DNA from: Casuarina equisetifolia
Taxonomy: Eukaryota; Streptophyta; Magnoliopsida; Fagales; Casuarinaceae
Direction of reading: 5' to 3'
Length of the DNA: 64,000 bases
NCBI GenBank assembly: GCA_028551475.1
Contig: CM052355.1
Coordinates: 22,905,580 to 22,969,579 of the forward strand
Position numbers and translations under genes: made by a program. A model generated the notes under the pieces. That model did not search any database. It saw nothing but the letters and a program-made list of their open reading frames with translations, and had not been told where the DNA came from. Positions 37,561 to 48,200 of this stretch are shown here, piece by piece; position 1 is the stretch's first letter; the number at the start of each line of letters is the position of its first letter.

Positions 37561-38161
37561 CTTAGTTTTACCTTCTGAGTCGTTGAGGCACCCATGAAGC
37601 TTCTAGCAAGTGTCTCATATGGAAAGGGCGATTGCAATGATCACAAAAAAGCCTTTTAGGGTTGTTATAGCAAGATTGGCCCTTATTGGATCAAGAGTGT
37701 TAGTTAGGCTGAGCAGGTGGGCCGAAATGGTAGGGCGACCCATGCGCTTAATTAAGTGACAAGCCGAATGTAGGTGTGCTTGTGCCTTGGTAAGAGGCAA
37801 GTAACCAGTAATTAAGGGAGAAGCCAGGTGGGCCGTTGGATCGAGGGTTTGTCTAGGGACCATCAGATATAGAATTATGTAGTAGTGTGGGAAAGGCAGC
37901 CACATTGTGTGAAATTGAACTAGCTTGAAGCATAAGAGCTCTTTAAACACTTTTGCCAACCTGAACGTATTTGGAAAAGGCAAGATGTTGGTTCTCATCT
38001 TGCACGACTTGGTGATACAATTAGCTAAGAGTGGGAGGAGGGTCCATTGTGAGCATTTGGGAGCAAAAGGGAGGAAACCCTCATTCAAGATCAACAAAAA
38101 TTAGGTGCAATGAGTATGGTCTTTAATCGCACAACATGGCGAAAGGTCACATTAAGACCTT
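37561..38161 (-). pseudogene. Copia 2 gag, C-terminal part
   Basis: Contains YHQVVQDENQH, typical of the end of copia gag core, a Pro/Asn-rich linker, and a CDHC-type zinc-knuckle remnant (CDHCNRPFHMRH) near 37610. It continues the gag piece at 39539-39967 after removing the insertion at 38162-39533. Confidence 0.8.
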
Positions 38162-39533
38162 TGTTCGGCAAAATTCTACATACAAGTGTACATGTCAAAC
38201 AAGTAATATAATGATAAGTATGAGTATCATCCCATAAAAACTGATGTTTACCAAACTAACTAATATTGTTCACAAGTTTATCTAGTAAATCAAAATGGTT
38301 AAACATTTATCACACAACTAAATTTAATCTAAACTTCATAAACGAAATATATTAGAGCATTTGATTTCACCTTATTAGTAGATACAAATGTTAATCATCC
38401 ATACTAGAAAGATTAATTCTACTCATGTGATGGTGGAATCTCTTAACTTATTCACTATCCTATAGATTAAAAACATTAAAGTTGTCACCAAAATGTCTTC
38501 AAATCACAAAAAAGTTGCACAAATCTGCACATCAAGGGGTAGAGAAGGATTCGTTTGAAGAAACAAGGAGAAAATGAGCTTCCACTCGCCTTCACGCACT
38601 TTCACACACGTCGTCATGCACCGATGACACATGCCGCCTTCCTCTGCCACGTGCCACCGCCAGTCTCCACAGAAATTGCCAGGAAAGGTAGATTGGGATG
38701 CCTAGGTTGCAGATTTGCCAAGAGATTGCTCAAACCCACTACAGAAACATGTAGATTTGACGAAGAAAGATAGGATGGCGTTTGCTGGCCTCATTGAAAA
38801 CTGCCGTGAACCACTGCAAAATTGGCTCAAAAATGCTGGAAACCTCACAAGGATAGTAGATCTGGTCTCCCCTTGTTGGAAAATGCCCAAAATTGCCAAA
38901 AAAATGCAACTTTGATGGTCGAAAAATGGACTTTGCACTTGGAGACGTGGTGGGCTTTGATTCTTTGCCAGAAAAGTGCATGACCATCGCACACTATTAG
39001 AGACCTACACTGTCGCACATGGTCAAGTTCTGACAAACCTCCATCCACTTGCGTCCTGGCCGACACACTCTCTTACTTCTTTTCCATAGTCTCTCTTTAG
39101 TTTGGCACTCTGTTCTTTCTACACTACTAAAGCTTGAGAATTCCAATCCTTTCTTTTTTCACCTTTTTTCTTTCCAAGGCTCATTGTTTCTTTTCTCGAC
39201 CAAGAGCCCACGCAACCTCTCACAAGCCTTTTTTCTCCTTTTTTCCACCGAAAGCCCTCGTAGAATAGCCTTGTCTCAAAAGCCCGACCTTTTTCTCTTT
39301 CTTTTTCTTTTTTTTTTCTTTTATCTTTTCCTCATGTGGGTACCACGTGCACTTATTTTCTTTCTTTTCTCTCAATCTTTTGCTTCATTTATCTTGTTAT
39401 TCGCCTATTTTGGGTTTGCTATAAAATAACAAAATGTGCATAATTACAATAAAATATAAATATAATTTAATAAAAACTATATTAAATATTACTTAAAATA
39501 CTAATTATAACTCTATAAAATATAAAGTTATCA
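38162..39533. mobile_element. 1372-bp TG...CA insertion (probable solo LTR) in copia 2 gag
   Basis: Starts TGTTCGG and ends GTTATCA, flanked by the perfect 5-bp duplication ACCTT (38157-38161 and 39534-39538). Removing it restores the gag order (NKLTT ... then CAIKDH). It has no gag or pol similarity, a polypyrimidine stretch at about 39140-39400 and an AT-rich end, all consistent with a solo LTR of an unrelated family. The family itself is not recognised. Confidence 0.75.
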
Positions 39534-39538
39534 ACCTT

Positions 39539-39967
39539 CAAGTTGTGAGTTTGTTCCACAGGGTTGATAATCGATTGAAGCAAACGGTGACCGCAAGGTT
39601 GCCTTGCTTCAAATCGTTGAAAGCTTGAAGGAGGGAGAAATGACGAGCCTAGTTGAGTTGCTAAACATCTCAATGATGTTCGTCCAAAACAAGTTAGCAT
39701 CTTCAATTGGCGTCAACCTTTGGCTTAATGCAGTTTTCAAGCCAAGAATGGACGAGCTAGTTGCATTTGCGCCATTAGCAAGCTAGCCAAGGGTCTGCTG
39801 GAATTGGGATCAAGCCATCAACGAACCCATCTTTATCTTTGGTGACCAAAGCATGACAAATTTCATAGGCCTAGATAGTGTAATCGTCGACGCTAGTGAG
39901 AGAAAAAGCCATAAGATGAAGCTCATGGCCATCAGAAGCACTAGTATAGTAGATCACCAAGTTCTAG
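39539..39967 (-). pseudogene. Copia 2 gag, middle part
   Basis: Reads ALVTKDKDGFVDGLIPIPAD and later QAFNDLKQGNLAVTVCFNRL, characteristic of UBN2-type copia gag (capsid). It is bounded by two insertions: the gag-only element to the right and the 1372-bp element to the left. Confidence 0.85.
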
Positions 39968-40662
39968 TGATGCGAACGTTATGGTGGGCTTGAGCGAGCT
40001 CGGGGTAAGAAAATATGTAAAAATTGTTTTTTTGGTATTTTTGGGTTTTCTATAGGAAAAGTGAGTGTTTGGTAGGGAAGAAGGGAGGAAAAACGAAAAT
40101 AAGAATAACAAAAACAAAAGATAGATGCCAACAATCTCCAAGATGTAAAGGCAATGTCACCAATCCCTGGCAAGAATTGGATAAAGAATGCAAAAGTTGA
40201 TCACACAACTTTGGGGTTTCTATTATCTGGAAAACAACTCTGTTTACAATTGAAACAATGTTCCCTTTAAATAGGCAGTTAAACCTAATTCTAGAAGGAT
40301 CCTGACAAATTAAGAATCCCTATAATTAAGAAAGTCTTAACAAATCTGGATTCTGACAAATAAAGAATTCTAAATAAATTAGAAATCTAACAAGTATGGA
40401 AACCTAGATAAATCAGGAACCTAGATAATTATGGAAAACCAAATAAAAGAAAATATTCTCAAACAATAAATTAAACCTAAGAAATTAAGAACTCAACAAT
40501 TACTTAGGAAACCCCCAATATTAAAGACTGTAGAGATGCTATGGAATATTCTTAGGCTGCTTCTTCAATCTTGGCCTTCTTGGACCCACTGGACTATGTT
40601 GTGGGCTTTTAATTCTTTGATATTGGAACTCATAATATTGGGCCTTAAGTGCATCCGCATCA
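39968..40662 (-). repeat. 3' LTR of gag-only element copy 2
   Basis: 695 bp, TGATGCGAACG...CGCATCA on the plus strand. It pairs with 42033-42747, with small length differences. Confidence 0.92.
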
Positions 40663-41984
40663 ATCTCCCCTTCTTGACAAAGATTTGTCATCAAATCTTG
40701 ATTGTTGCTCTGGGTTTTATTGCTCCATAGATCCGCAATCCAAGTTTGTGCACACAAATTAATCTTTAACTCTAATGGCCTACCCAAGTGTGTTGGTTCA
40801 CAAATAAATGGCAAACTACCATGCTGCTTGGATGGAAGTCTACAACCTAAGCAACAATATGATCCAAATAAGTGGTTGAAGTTATGGAATGTTGTAGTAG
40901 CACCTTCATCAATTGCATTGAAAAGTCTTGGTGATTGTTGTTGACACATCGTCTTCTCATAATTTGACAATACAAATCCATAAAAGAAACCACTATTCAT
41001 GCTTAATGCCTTTGAATTCTTCGAGTCTTGGATGAAACCTTATGTTTCTTCTAACAAAATTTCTTCCTTTGCCTTGTTTGGTAATATCTCGTGCTTTAGT
41101 AGATCTGAACTTCTTGGATCTATCTCCTTTTTAGGCAACACATCTTGCTCTAGAGGATCTAAGCACTTTGGATTTGCATTCATAGTCATTGTTGCTTCAA
41201 TTTCCAAAAGATCCAAACTTTCTAGGTTCTCATTTTTCTTTGCCAACACCACTAGCTTTGGTAGATCCAAATCTTTTGGTTCTATTTTTGTTGACTTTGT
41301 TTCTTCTACTTGAGCAACTTCTATGGCTTTCTTTAGTGAAGCTTCTCTCCCATACCACCTTTCTATCCACATATCATAGTCTTCTTTGTCATAATTGTAG
41401 TTGTTCTGTTGTTGGTACTTGGAATATGAAAAAGCACAATCTTTTTTTTGGTTACATTGTGGGTCTTGGCTTCGGGATTTGTTGATCTTGCACACGTCAA
41501 CATGGTCTTGCTTGAAATCTTTGGGCAAGAAACGCCTTTGGAGTAACTTCTTCAATTTCTCCCATGAACGGACCTTTTCCTTTCCATCTTGTTCTCTTTG
41601 TTTCTTAATATTCGCCCACCACAAAGAAGCAAATTCTTTGAGATGAAGAACAGTAACCTTATATTTCTTCTTATCATCATATGCTTGGAGCTCAAACACC
41701 CTTTCAACATGACATAGCCAATCAATAAAATCATTGGGATCAAGAGTACCTTTAAATTCTGGGATCTTGGCACGCAAGCTATCATCATCTTGTCGCCTCC
41801 TCCTCTACTGTCTTTCATCTTGGTTGCCTTGGTAAAAGGCTTGCAACTTCTTGACGACGTCAGAAAGTTGCTCCTTTACCTCACCTAACTCAAGAGAAAA
41901 AATTTTGTTTCCAACTTCCCATGGTGGAATTGTCGAATAATGGCCACAATAATACAACGAAAAATTGTCACCCGAATTAAACAT
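40539..41984 (-). pseudogene. Gag-like ORF of gag-only element, copy 2 (near-intact, two stops)
   Basis: ATG at 41984 (MFNSGDNFSLYYCGHYS). Codon 60 is TAG (41805-41807), at the same place as in copy 1, within ...DERQ then RRRRQDDDSLR. The frame then runs open through AKIPEFKGTLDPNDFIDWLC, LHLKEFASLWWANIKKQREQ, a FLPKDFKQDH segment, a Glu/Lys/Pro-rich region, and LLEET before a TAA near 41040. It continues without shift through the C-terminal domain (LFGSYCCLGCRLPSKQHGSL, PFICEPTHLGRPLELKINLC) and past the purine tract into the 3' LTR, ending at 40539. Only two codons separate it from one frame of about 480 residues. No CCHC knuckle, protease or polymerase is encoded. Confidence 0.87.
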
Positions 41985-42032
41985 CTGGAAGAGAGCTCAC
42001 TCATAAGAATAACCTAGGCTCTGATTACCACT

Positions 42033-42747
42033 TGTTGCGAACATTATGGTGGGCTTAAGTGAGCTCGGGGTAAGAAAATATGTAAAAATCATTTTTTTTT
42101 TGGTGTTTTTGGGTTTTATGTAGGAAAAGTAAGTGTTTGGTAGGGAGGAAGGGAGGAAAAATGAAAATAAGAATAACAAAAACAAAAGATAGAGGCCAAC
42201 AATCTCCAAGACGTAAAGGCAACGCCACCAGTCAAGGACCACCACCAATCCTTGGCAAGAATTGGATAAAGGATGCAAAAGTTGATCACACAACTTTAGG
42301 GTTTCTATTATCTGGAAAACAACTCTGCTTACAACTGAAACAATGCTCCCTTTAAATAGGCAACTAAACCTAATTTTAGAAGGATCCTGACAAATCAAGA
42401 ATCCCTATAATTAAGGAAGTCTTAACAAATTTGGATTCTGACAAATAAAGAATTCTAAACAAATTAGAAATCTAACAAGTATGAAAACCCAGATAAATCA
42501 GGAACCTAGACAATTATGGAAAACCAAATAAAAAAAAATATTCTCAAACAATAAATTAAACCTAAGAAATTAAGAACTCAACAATTGCTTAGGAAACCCC
42601 CAATATTAAAGACTATAGAGATGCTATCGAATATTCTTGGGCTACTTCTTCAATCTTGGCCTTCTTGGACCCACTAGACTATGTTGTGGGCTTTTAATTC
42701 TTTGATATTGGAACTCATAATATTGGGCCTTAAGTGCATCCGCATCG
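42033..42747 (-). repeat. 5' LTR of gag-only element copy 2
   Basis: 715 bp; its inner end reads TGTTGCGAAC where sister LTRs have TGATGCGAAC. The primer site adjoins it. Confidence 0.92.
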
Positions 42748-43282
42748 TCTAGCTGCCTAATCGGTGTTGTGAAGGAGAAAGGGGGCAAGTTGAGCACCGG
42801 GTAGGGATTTGGACTCAAACTTGGATTCCCCAGGTTGGGTGCCTGATCCACGAAGGTGTATGAACTCGGATTGGATGCCAAGTAGGGATTGAGACCCAAA
42901 CCTGGAGGGGCTGGGTTGGGTGCTTGACCCACAATACCAACTTGAGCTAAAAGTCAAGTTGGGTCAAAAGGAATTGGGGTAAAGCCTGCATCGTCTGGTG
43001 GGCCTTGGATGGTGTTGGGCTGATCCAAGGTAGAGGAGTTGGGGCCAAAAGGACCCAAAAAAGCAAACGTTAGGTTAGGAACCCAATAGATAGGTTAAGG
43101 TGGGGACAACCCAAAAAAGTGGGAGCTTGCACCAATCGTGTTGAGAGGCAAAGAACCTAAAAAAATCTATGGTGAGGCAAAAGAAGGCAGTCTCGTGGTA
43201 ACCACAGTGGTAGGAGGAACTTCATTATCGAAAGAATCCTTAATGAAGGGAATATCTAAATCTACATCCTTGGGAGAAGACA
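42748..43282 (-). pseudogene. Copia 2 gag, N-terminal part
   Basis: ATG at about 43282 (MSSPKDVDLDIPFIKDSF), followed by a Pro/Asn/Ser-rich stretch with repeated NPxPxxNxP patterns (APNPAPPGLGLNPYLASNPS). It is cut at 42748 by the gag-only element. The leader between it and the primer site is short. Two or three stops interrupt it. Confidence 0.7.
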
Positions 43283-43441
43283 TGTTGAGAAAAAAAAATG
43301 ATATTGCAAATCCAAGAAAAAAAAAGGCCATGAAGGTGCTTGGAACAATGAAAGAGAAGCAACTAAACAGGAAAAAAAAGGATAATTAGAGAACAAAAGT
43401 GTGGAAACTAAACTAAGAGAACCAACTTGGCTTTGATACCA

Positions 43442-43676
43442 TGACAAGAAATTAAAAGGAAGCAAGGAAGAACTTTGGGAAATTTCTGTATATTTGCCTG
43501 AAGGAAAAGGTTTACAATGTGTCCTACTTTTGATACAACTAACCAATAAAGCAAGAATAATCACAACTTAATGCACAAATCATTTCCCTATACAAAGAGA
43601 TCTATACCATAGATGAAATATTGTAATAATCTTAACATGGCAAGAGTAGATACTAGGGCAACCTATATCTCTAACA
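43442..43676 (-). repeat. 5' LTR of copia 2
   Basis: 235 bp, starting TGACAAG and ending CTCTAACA on the plus strand. The primer site TGGTATCAAAGC lies directly inside. Confidence 0.92.
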
Positions 43677-43681
43677 AAATA

Positions 43682-45263
43682 GCTTGGACTTGGTCAACAA
43701 AAACCATGTTATATTTTTTAATCTACTTGTGAATCACCCTAGTAGCCATTGTACAAAGTTCTTATTTTAGTACACCGTATTGTTCATTTTGCAATAGTTT
43801 TAGGCTTTTATATATTTGTAATCACTTTTAATTCTTTGGCTTTGCAGCCGTGTAAACATTTTACACACGAGTTCAATCCATTTTACTTTGATTTCATTAC
43901 TTTGTGTTTTAATCTTATGTTTTTATCAAATCCTTTGCAATCATATAGATAAAGTTATTGTAATCAAATATTGTGATTGCAAAAACTTAAGTAAAAGAAA
44001 AAACAAGAACAACCAATTGAAAAACAAAAGAGAAAACTAATATTCATAAATATTTGGGTGAATTGTATAGTGATGGAATAACCTTTATTTATAGGCTAAT
44101 GAATGATTTTTACAATTGGAAAATGCAATAAAGGAAAATCAAGACTATACTTCAATATATTGTTGTAGGAATCAAAGAAGCTTTGGTGTAGGAATAGTTT
44201 TGGGAAGTATTTTGAAATGTTCCCAATCTTGTGAGGATCTTCTTTTTGATTGATTCTACTTGAATGATCTTGGAAAATTTTTCCTCTTTTTATAGTTGGT
44301 TTGGTGCCTTAATTCAGTCTAGGCACATCACATTGTAGTTGGTAGATAGCAATGGTTTTGGGAAGTATTTTGAAATGTTCCTAATCTTGTAAGGATCTAA
44401 ACTTCCAAAACAACTTTTTGAAATCACTAGGTGAGTTTTGGTAGAAGACATTCTACCTTAGATTTTGAGGTGGTCAAATATTTCTTGGTATTTTTCCTTC
44501 ATTCTTTTTCTCATTTTTTCCCTATTTTTCTTGCCTTTATCTAGTTGGACATCCTTCTCTCTCCCTTCTCATTTTTTTTTTCCTCTTTTTCATCCATCTT
44601 CTAAAAAACTTGTAAGTATTTTCATGCATTAGCCACAATCATTTCCTAATCCTAACTTATGGCTAATGCAATGGATCAATTGGGTTCTTATTTGTATATC
44701 TTTATTCTACATTCTATCAAACTCTCATTGTGCATAATCATCAATTGTCCCGTTTCCTCTTCCTCTTATTAGGAAAATTCAAGTTTAGTGGAGTTCGTTT
44801 TTATCATTGTCTTATTTTAAGTCTCACTTTTTCATCTATGTCTTATGTTTAAAAAAATATTATATAATTTAAAAATCAACTCAAAACTTCGATGAAATTT
44901 TCTTTAATTAAAATAACTCTGAGTACCTATGCTTACTAACGTTTAAAAACACCTCAACACCTTGTTTGGAGTCTCACTATAAATCATGAACATCGAAGGT
45001 GAAGATGATGTGGAAGGATAAAACAGACGCAGCAGCCAGCGTTTGAAAACTTCTCGTGAAGAAACCCCCCTCTCACCAGTGTTGTCCGTATTGACATTGG
45101 CGTAAAAACACAGTAAAATAGAAAATGATGCAGCAGAAAATGACACTGCCATCTCCTTTCCCGGTTCTTTTTTGAAACGCTTTGTTGCCCCCTCCGGAAA
45201 CCCTAGCCAAGTAGTCCAATTCTACGGCCGCCAGCTCCAAGGATTACCGACCACACCAGTACT
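43682..45263 (+). promoter_or_regulatory. Upstream region of APC5
   Basis: AT-rich, without coding similarity. It should hold the APC5 promoter and 5' untranslated region; GC content rises in the last ~100 bp before the start codon. A 45-bp direct repeat sits at 44196-44240 and 44354-44398, with only a few differences. I see no confident TATA box. Confidence 0.5.
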
Positions 45264-48200
45264 ATGGCGGGGACTGTTAAGCCGCCCGGCGCGTTCGCAA
45301 TAACGCCGCACAAAGTCTCTGTGTGCATACTGCTTCAGATCTACGCTCCGTCAACGCAAATATCTGTGCCGTTCCAATTCTCGCCCGTCGCTCAGCACAA
45401 TCGCCTGGGCTTGTTCCTCTTGGCCCTCACTAAGGTGCTCACAACAACACTACCAGTATGCTTTGGTTTCTTTTTAACGTAGTTCAAAATGTTGTGTTAA
45501 TCTATTCACCCCTTGTATCGGCCCCAGATGGCTCAAAGTACGCTCTAGAGATCATAGAATATGCTTTTAAGTGTTTAAAGTTGTTTGATGTTGGTTCCTT
45601 CTCGTCTGTTTCCCTTCCCTTGCAGTCATGTGATGATTTTTTGGAGCCGAAACTGGATGAACTCGTATGCCAGTTGAGGGAGGTTTGCGGCGCGTCAAAT
45701 CTTTGGTTTATTGATCACCTAACTAGTAGGCTATCCGCCCTGTCATCTCCTGATGATTTGTTTAACTTCTTCAACGACGTGCGAGGTCAGTTGGTCATCA
45801 TCATTCTGTTTGTTTCTTCCTCATGCCTCGTCATTTTAATTTTGGTTTGGTGTTTTCTAGGGATCCTTGGGGCCCCTGAATCTACTATTATGGAAGACGA
45901 TCAATTTATTTTGGACCCTTGTAGCAACCTGGGGATGTTTCTGCGTCGTTGTGTACTTGCCTTCAATTTGTTATCATTTGAGGTACTAAGTTCCCAATTT
46001 TGTCTTGGTAGCTATGGGGGAAGGACTCAGTATCTTTGTTGGCTTTCCGTGTGTGAAAGATCAATTTTTCGTACATTATTAATTTTCTACCATGGTCCTG
46101 CGCAATTGCTTGTTGCCAGCTGCTGTGCGTGCTTTCCATTGTTCAACTCTGACATCATCGTTACTGATTTACGTAATGATCTTCAGGCTAAGGCACCTTC
46201 CATGCTTATCTCCTTTTCTAACGGAAATGGAACTCACGGGAAAGTTGTTCTGGGAATCTTAGTCAACATGTGATTATTGCTATGAACTTTAAGTATGTTA
46301 ATGGTGGCTATGTTTTTTGGCTCAGTTATAGATTGTTTTCATACATGTATTATTTGCTCTCTTTTAGTCGCATGCACAGATCAGAAGTTATAAAAATGCT
46401 TACACATCAATGTTGGTTTTAATTATAGCTGCGAAAACTTATTCCTTTGTAATACTAGTTGAAACGAGATTGGCTCGGAAGAAGAAAATCTTATTCACAA
46501 GCAGCGCTTTGCTGGATTATTTTTCTTTGTTTCTGGTAGATTCTTGTCAGATAGTTTTGTCACCAATTTTTGTCTTTTTCTTGACTCTTGTCAGTTGCTA
46601 GTTGTCATTTAATAATAGAGTGATTTCTAGGGAAAGATATTGTTTACTTACATGAACTTCAGTTAGATTTCCCTTGGACTAATATTTTGGTTGATAGGGA
46701 GTGATAATTCTTTGGGTCTTCTTAATCCGAACTTAAGTTAGGTTTGGTAAGATGCCAAGTTTATCCATAGATGGTTGTTTTAACCTTCTGCTTTGTTCAC
46801 GTTTTAAAGACTTTTAACAGGTTGTCAATTTTCTAGATCCTCTTATTTTTTCTTCAGAGTGGCATCTAGTTAGAGGCACCTCATTTGCATTTGAAGAGAA
46901 GTCCCTTTTTGTTCCTTTTTATCTGGCAAACTTGGATTCTTTTATTTCAGTTTCCCCTTTCCAGGTTATTCCATGATTTGAAAGATTAGACACCTTTTAA
47001 TTCAATGTGTTCCGATTTCAATATCCTAAAAGTTAATCCTTGTCATCCGCTTGAGGGACCAAGAAAAGGCATTATTTCCAGGCATGGGCTGTATGTGCAA
47101 GTATGGAAGAAGTGTCATCTAGATTAACTTGTTAAGTTTCTTACTATTTTTATCAGTCCTCCTATAAATTCCGTCCGTTAGATTAGGTAATGAGTGCACC
47201 TGCCTTTTGTTTGGTAGTCCATGCTTCCATCTTGCCTTTTGTGGGTGGAAATAGCCTTTTTACACCAAGTTTATGTTGTAAGGTCGACAGTACACTCATT
47301 AACCTTAAGGTTTGCCTTTTCTTTTTTAACCATGGAAAAGAAATAGGCATACTGCAGCCTCTTGAAACAATTTGTTTGGGCAAATTTGTCTTATAAAAAT
47401 CAGTATTTCCTATGAATTGATAGGTGTCTGATTATTGATGTTGGTAGCTTCAATAACAATGTTAGATACATATCTTAAATTGATATTGGACAAAGAGGAG
47501 CAAAATAAAAGATAAAATTATCTTTGAAAATTAAGGATACATAGTACTTACCACCTTAGAATTCAAGGATAAACACTCACCATTCTATTGAAAAGTAGTC
47601 CCAAAGAGATACAGAGTAAGAACGTTCTCTACTCTCAGAACAAGCCAAGTGATACAGAACTTGAAAAGAAAGCCAAAGCTTTAACTTAATCTCATAACTC
47701 ATGAATTGCTTCATTAAATAAGAGGGTGGCTATTTATAGAAGAGATTCTCCTATTTCCAAGAGACTAGTCAAAGACAAGTAATTACATCATAAAAGCTCC
47801 ATAGGTTTTCAAGATGGTCAAAGTAATCAATACATCATAAAAGCTTCATAGGTTCCCAAGATAGTCAAAGAAATTAATTCTAATTGTTGTGGTGACACTT
47901 ATCTCCTCACGTGTATTACTATCGGGCATTTGGGCTGGTGTAGGATGGGTCACATCATAAACATGCACATCCTTACAATGCACTCTACCTTTCAAAAGTA
48001 ATAAATTTTAATTTTACAAATTTCCTCCAGAAGTGTTTATATCAATTGCATCTAGTTATAACTTATTAATTATAGTTGCACAGATGCCGTTCTGTCCCTC
48101 CTTGCATCAAATAAAACGTAGTCTCTTTTTCAGCATTTATGTCGGGATAACATATTTATTGCCATACAGCCATAGTAAATTTGTCAAACGGTCTTCTGTG

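Larger units (their letters stand above)
39968..42747 (-). mobile_element. Gag-only LTR retrotransposon (TR-GAG type), copy 2, nested in copia 2 gag
   Basis: LTRs at 39968-40662 (695 bp) and 42033-42747 (715 bp), flanked by the perfect duplication TCTAG (39963-39967 and 42748-42752). On the minus strand the primer site TGGTAATCAGAGCC (complement of about 42016-42031) follows the 5' LTR, and a purine tract (complement of 40663-40675) precedes the 3' LTR. The interior encodes only the gag-like protein. It is inverted relative to copy 1, giving a 2.8-kb inverted homology. The outermost base of the 5' LTR reads CATCG instead of CATCA. Confidence 0.93.
33148..43676 (-). mobile_element. Ty1/copia retrotransposon 2 (10.5 kb including three nested insertions)
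   Basis: Short LTRs at 33148-33387 (240 bp) and 43442-43676 (235 bp), flanked by the perfect duplication AAATA (33143-33147 and 43677-43681). The minus strand reads 5' LTR, primer site TGGTATCAAAGC (complement of about 43430-43441), gag, protease, integrase, reverse transcriptase, RNase H, purine tract (complement of 33388-33399), 3' LTR. Three later insertions lie at 36002-36711, 38162-39533 and 39968-42747, each with its own duplication. Subtracting them leaves about 5.65 kb, a normal copia length, and rejoins the gag and integrase frames. Many stops make it dead. Confidence 0.93.

Noticed and set aside
45458-46273. A single long open frame spanning APC5 exons 2-3
   Set aside because: It reads through introns; conserved APC5 residues stop and restart exactly at the GT-AG sites.
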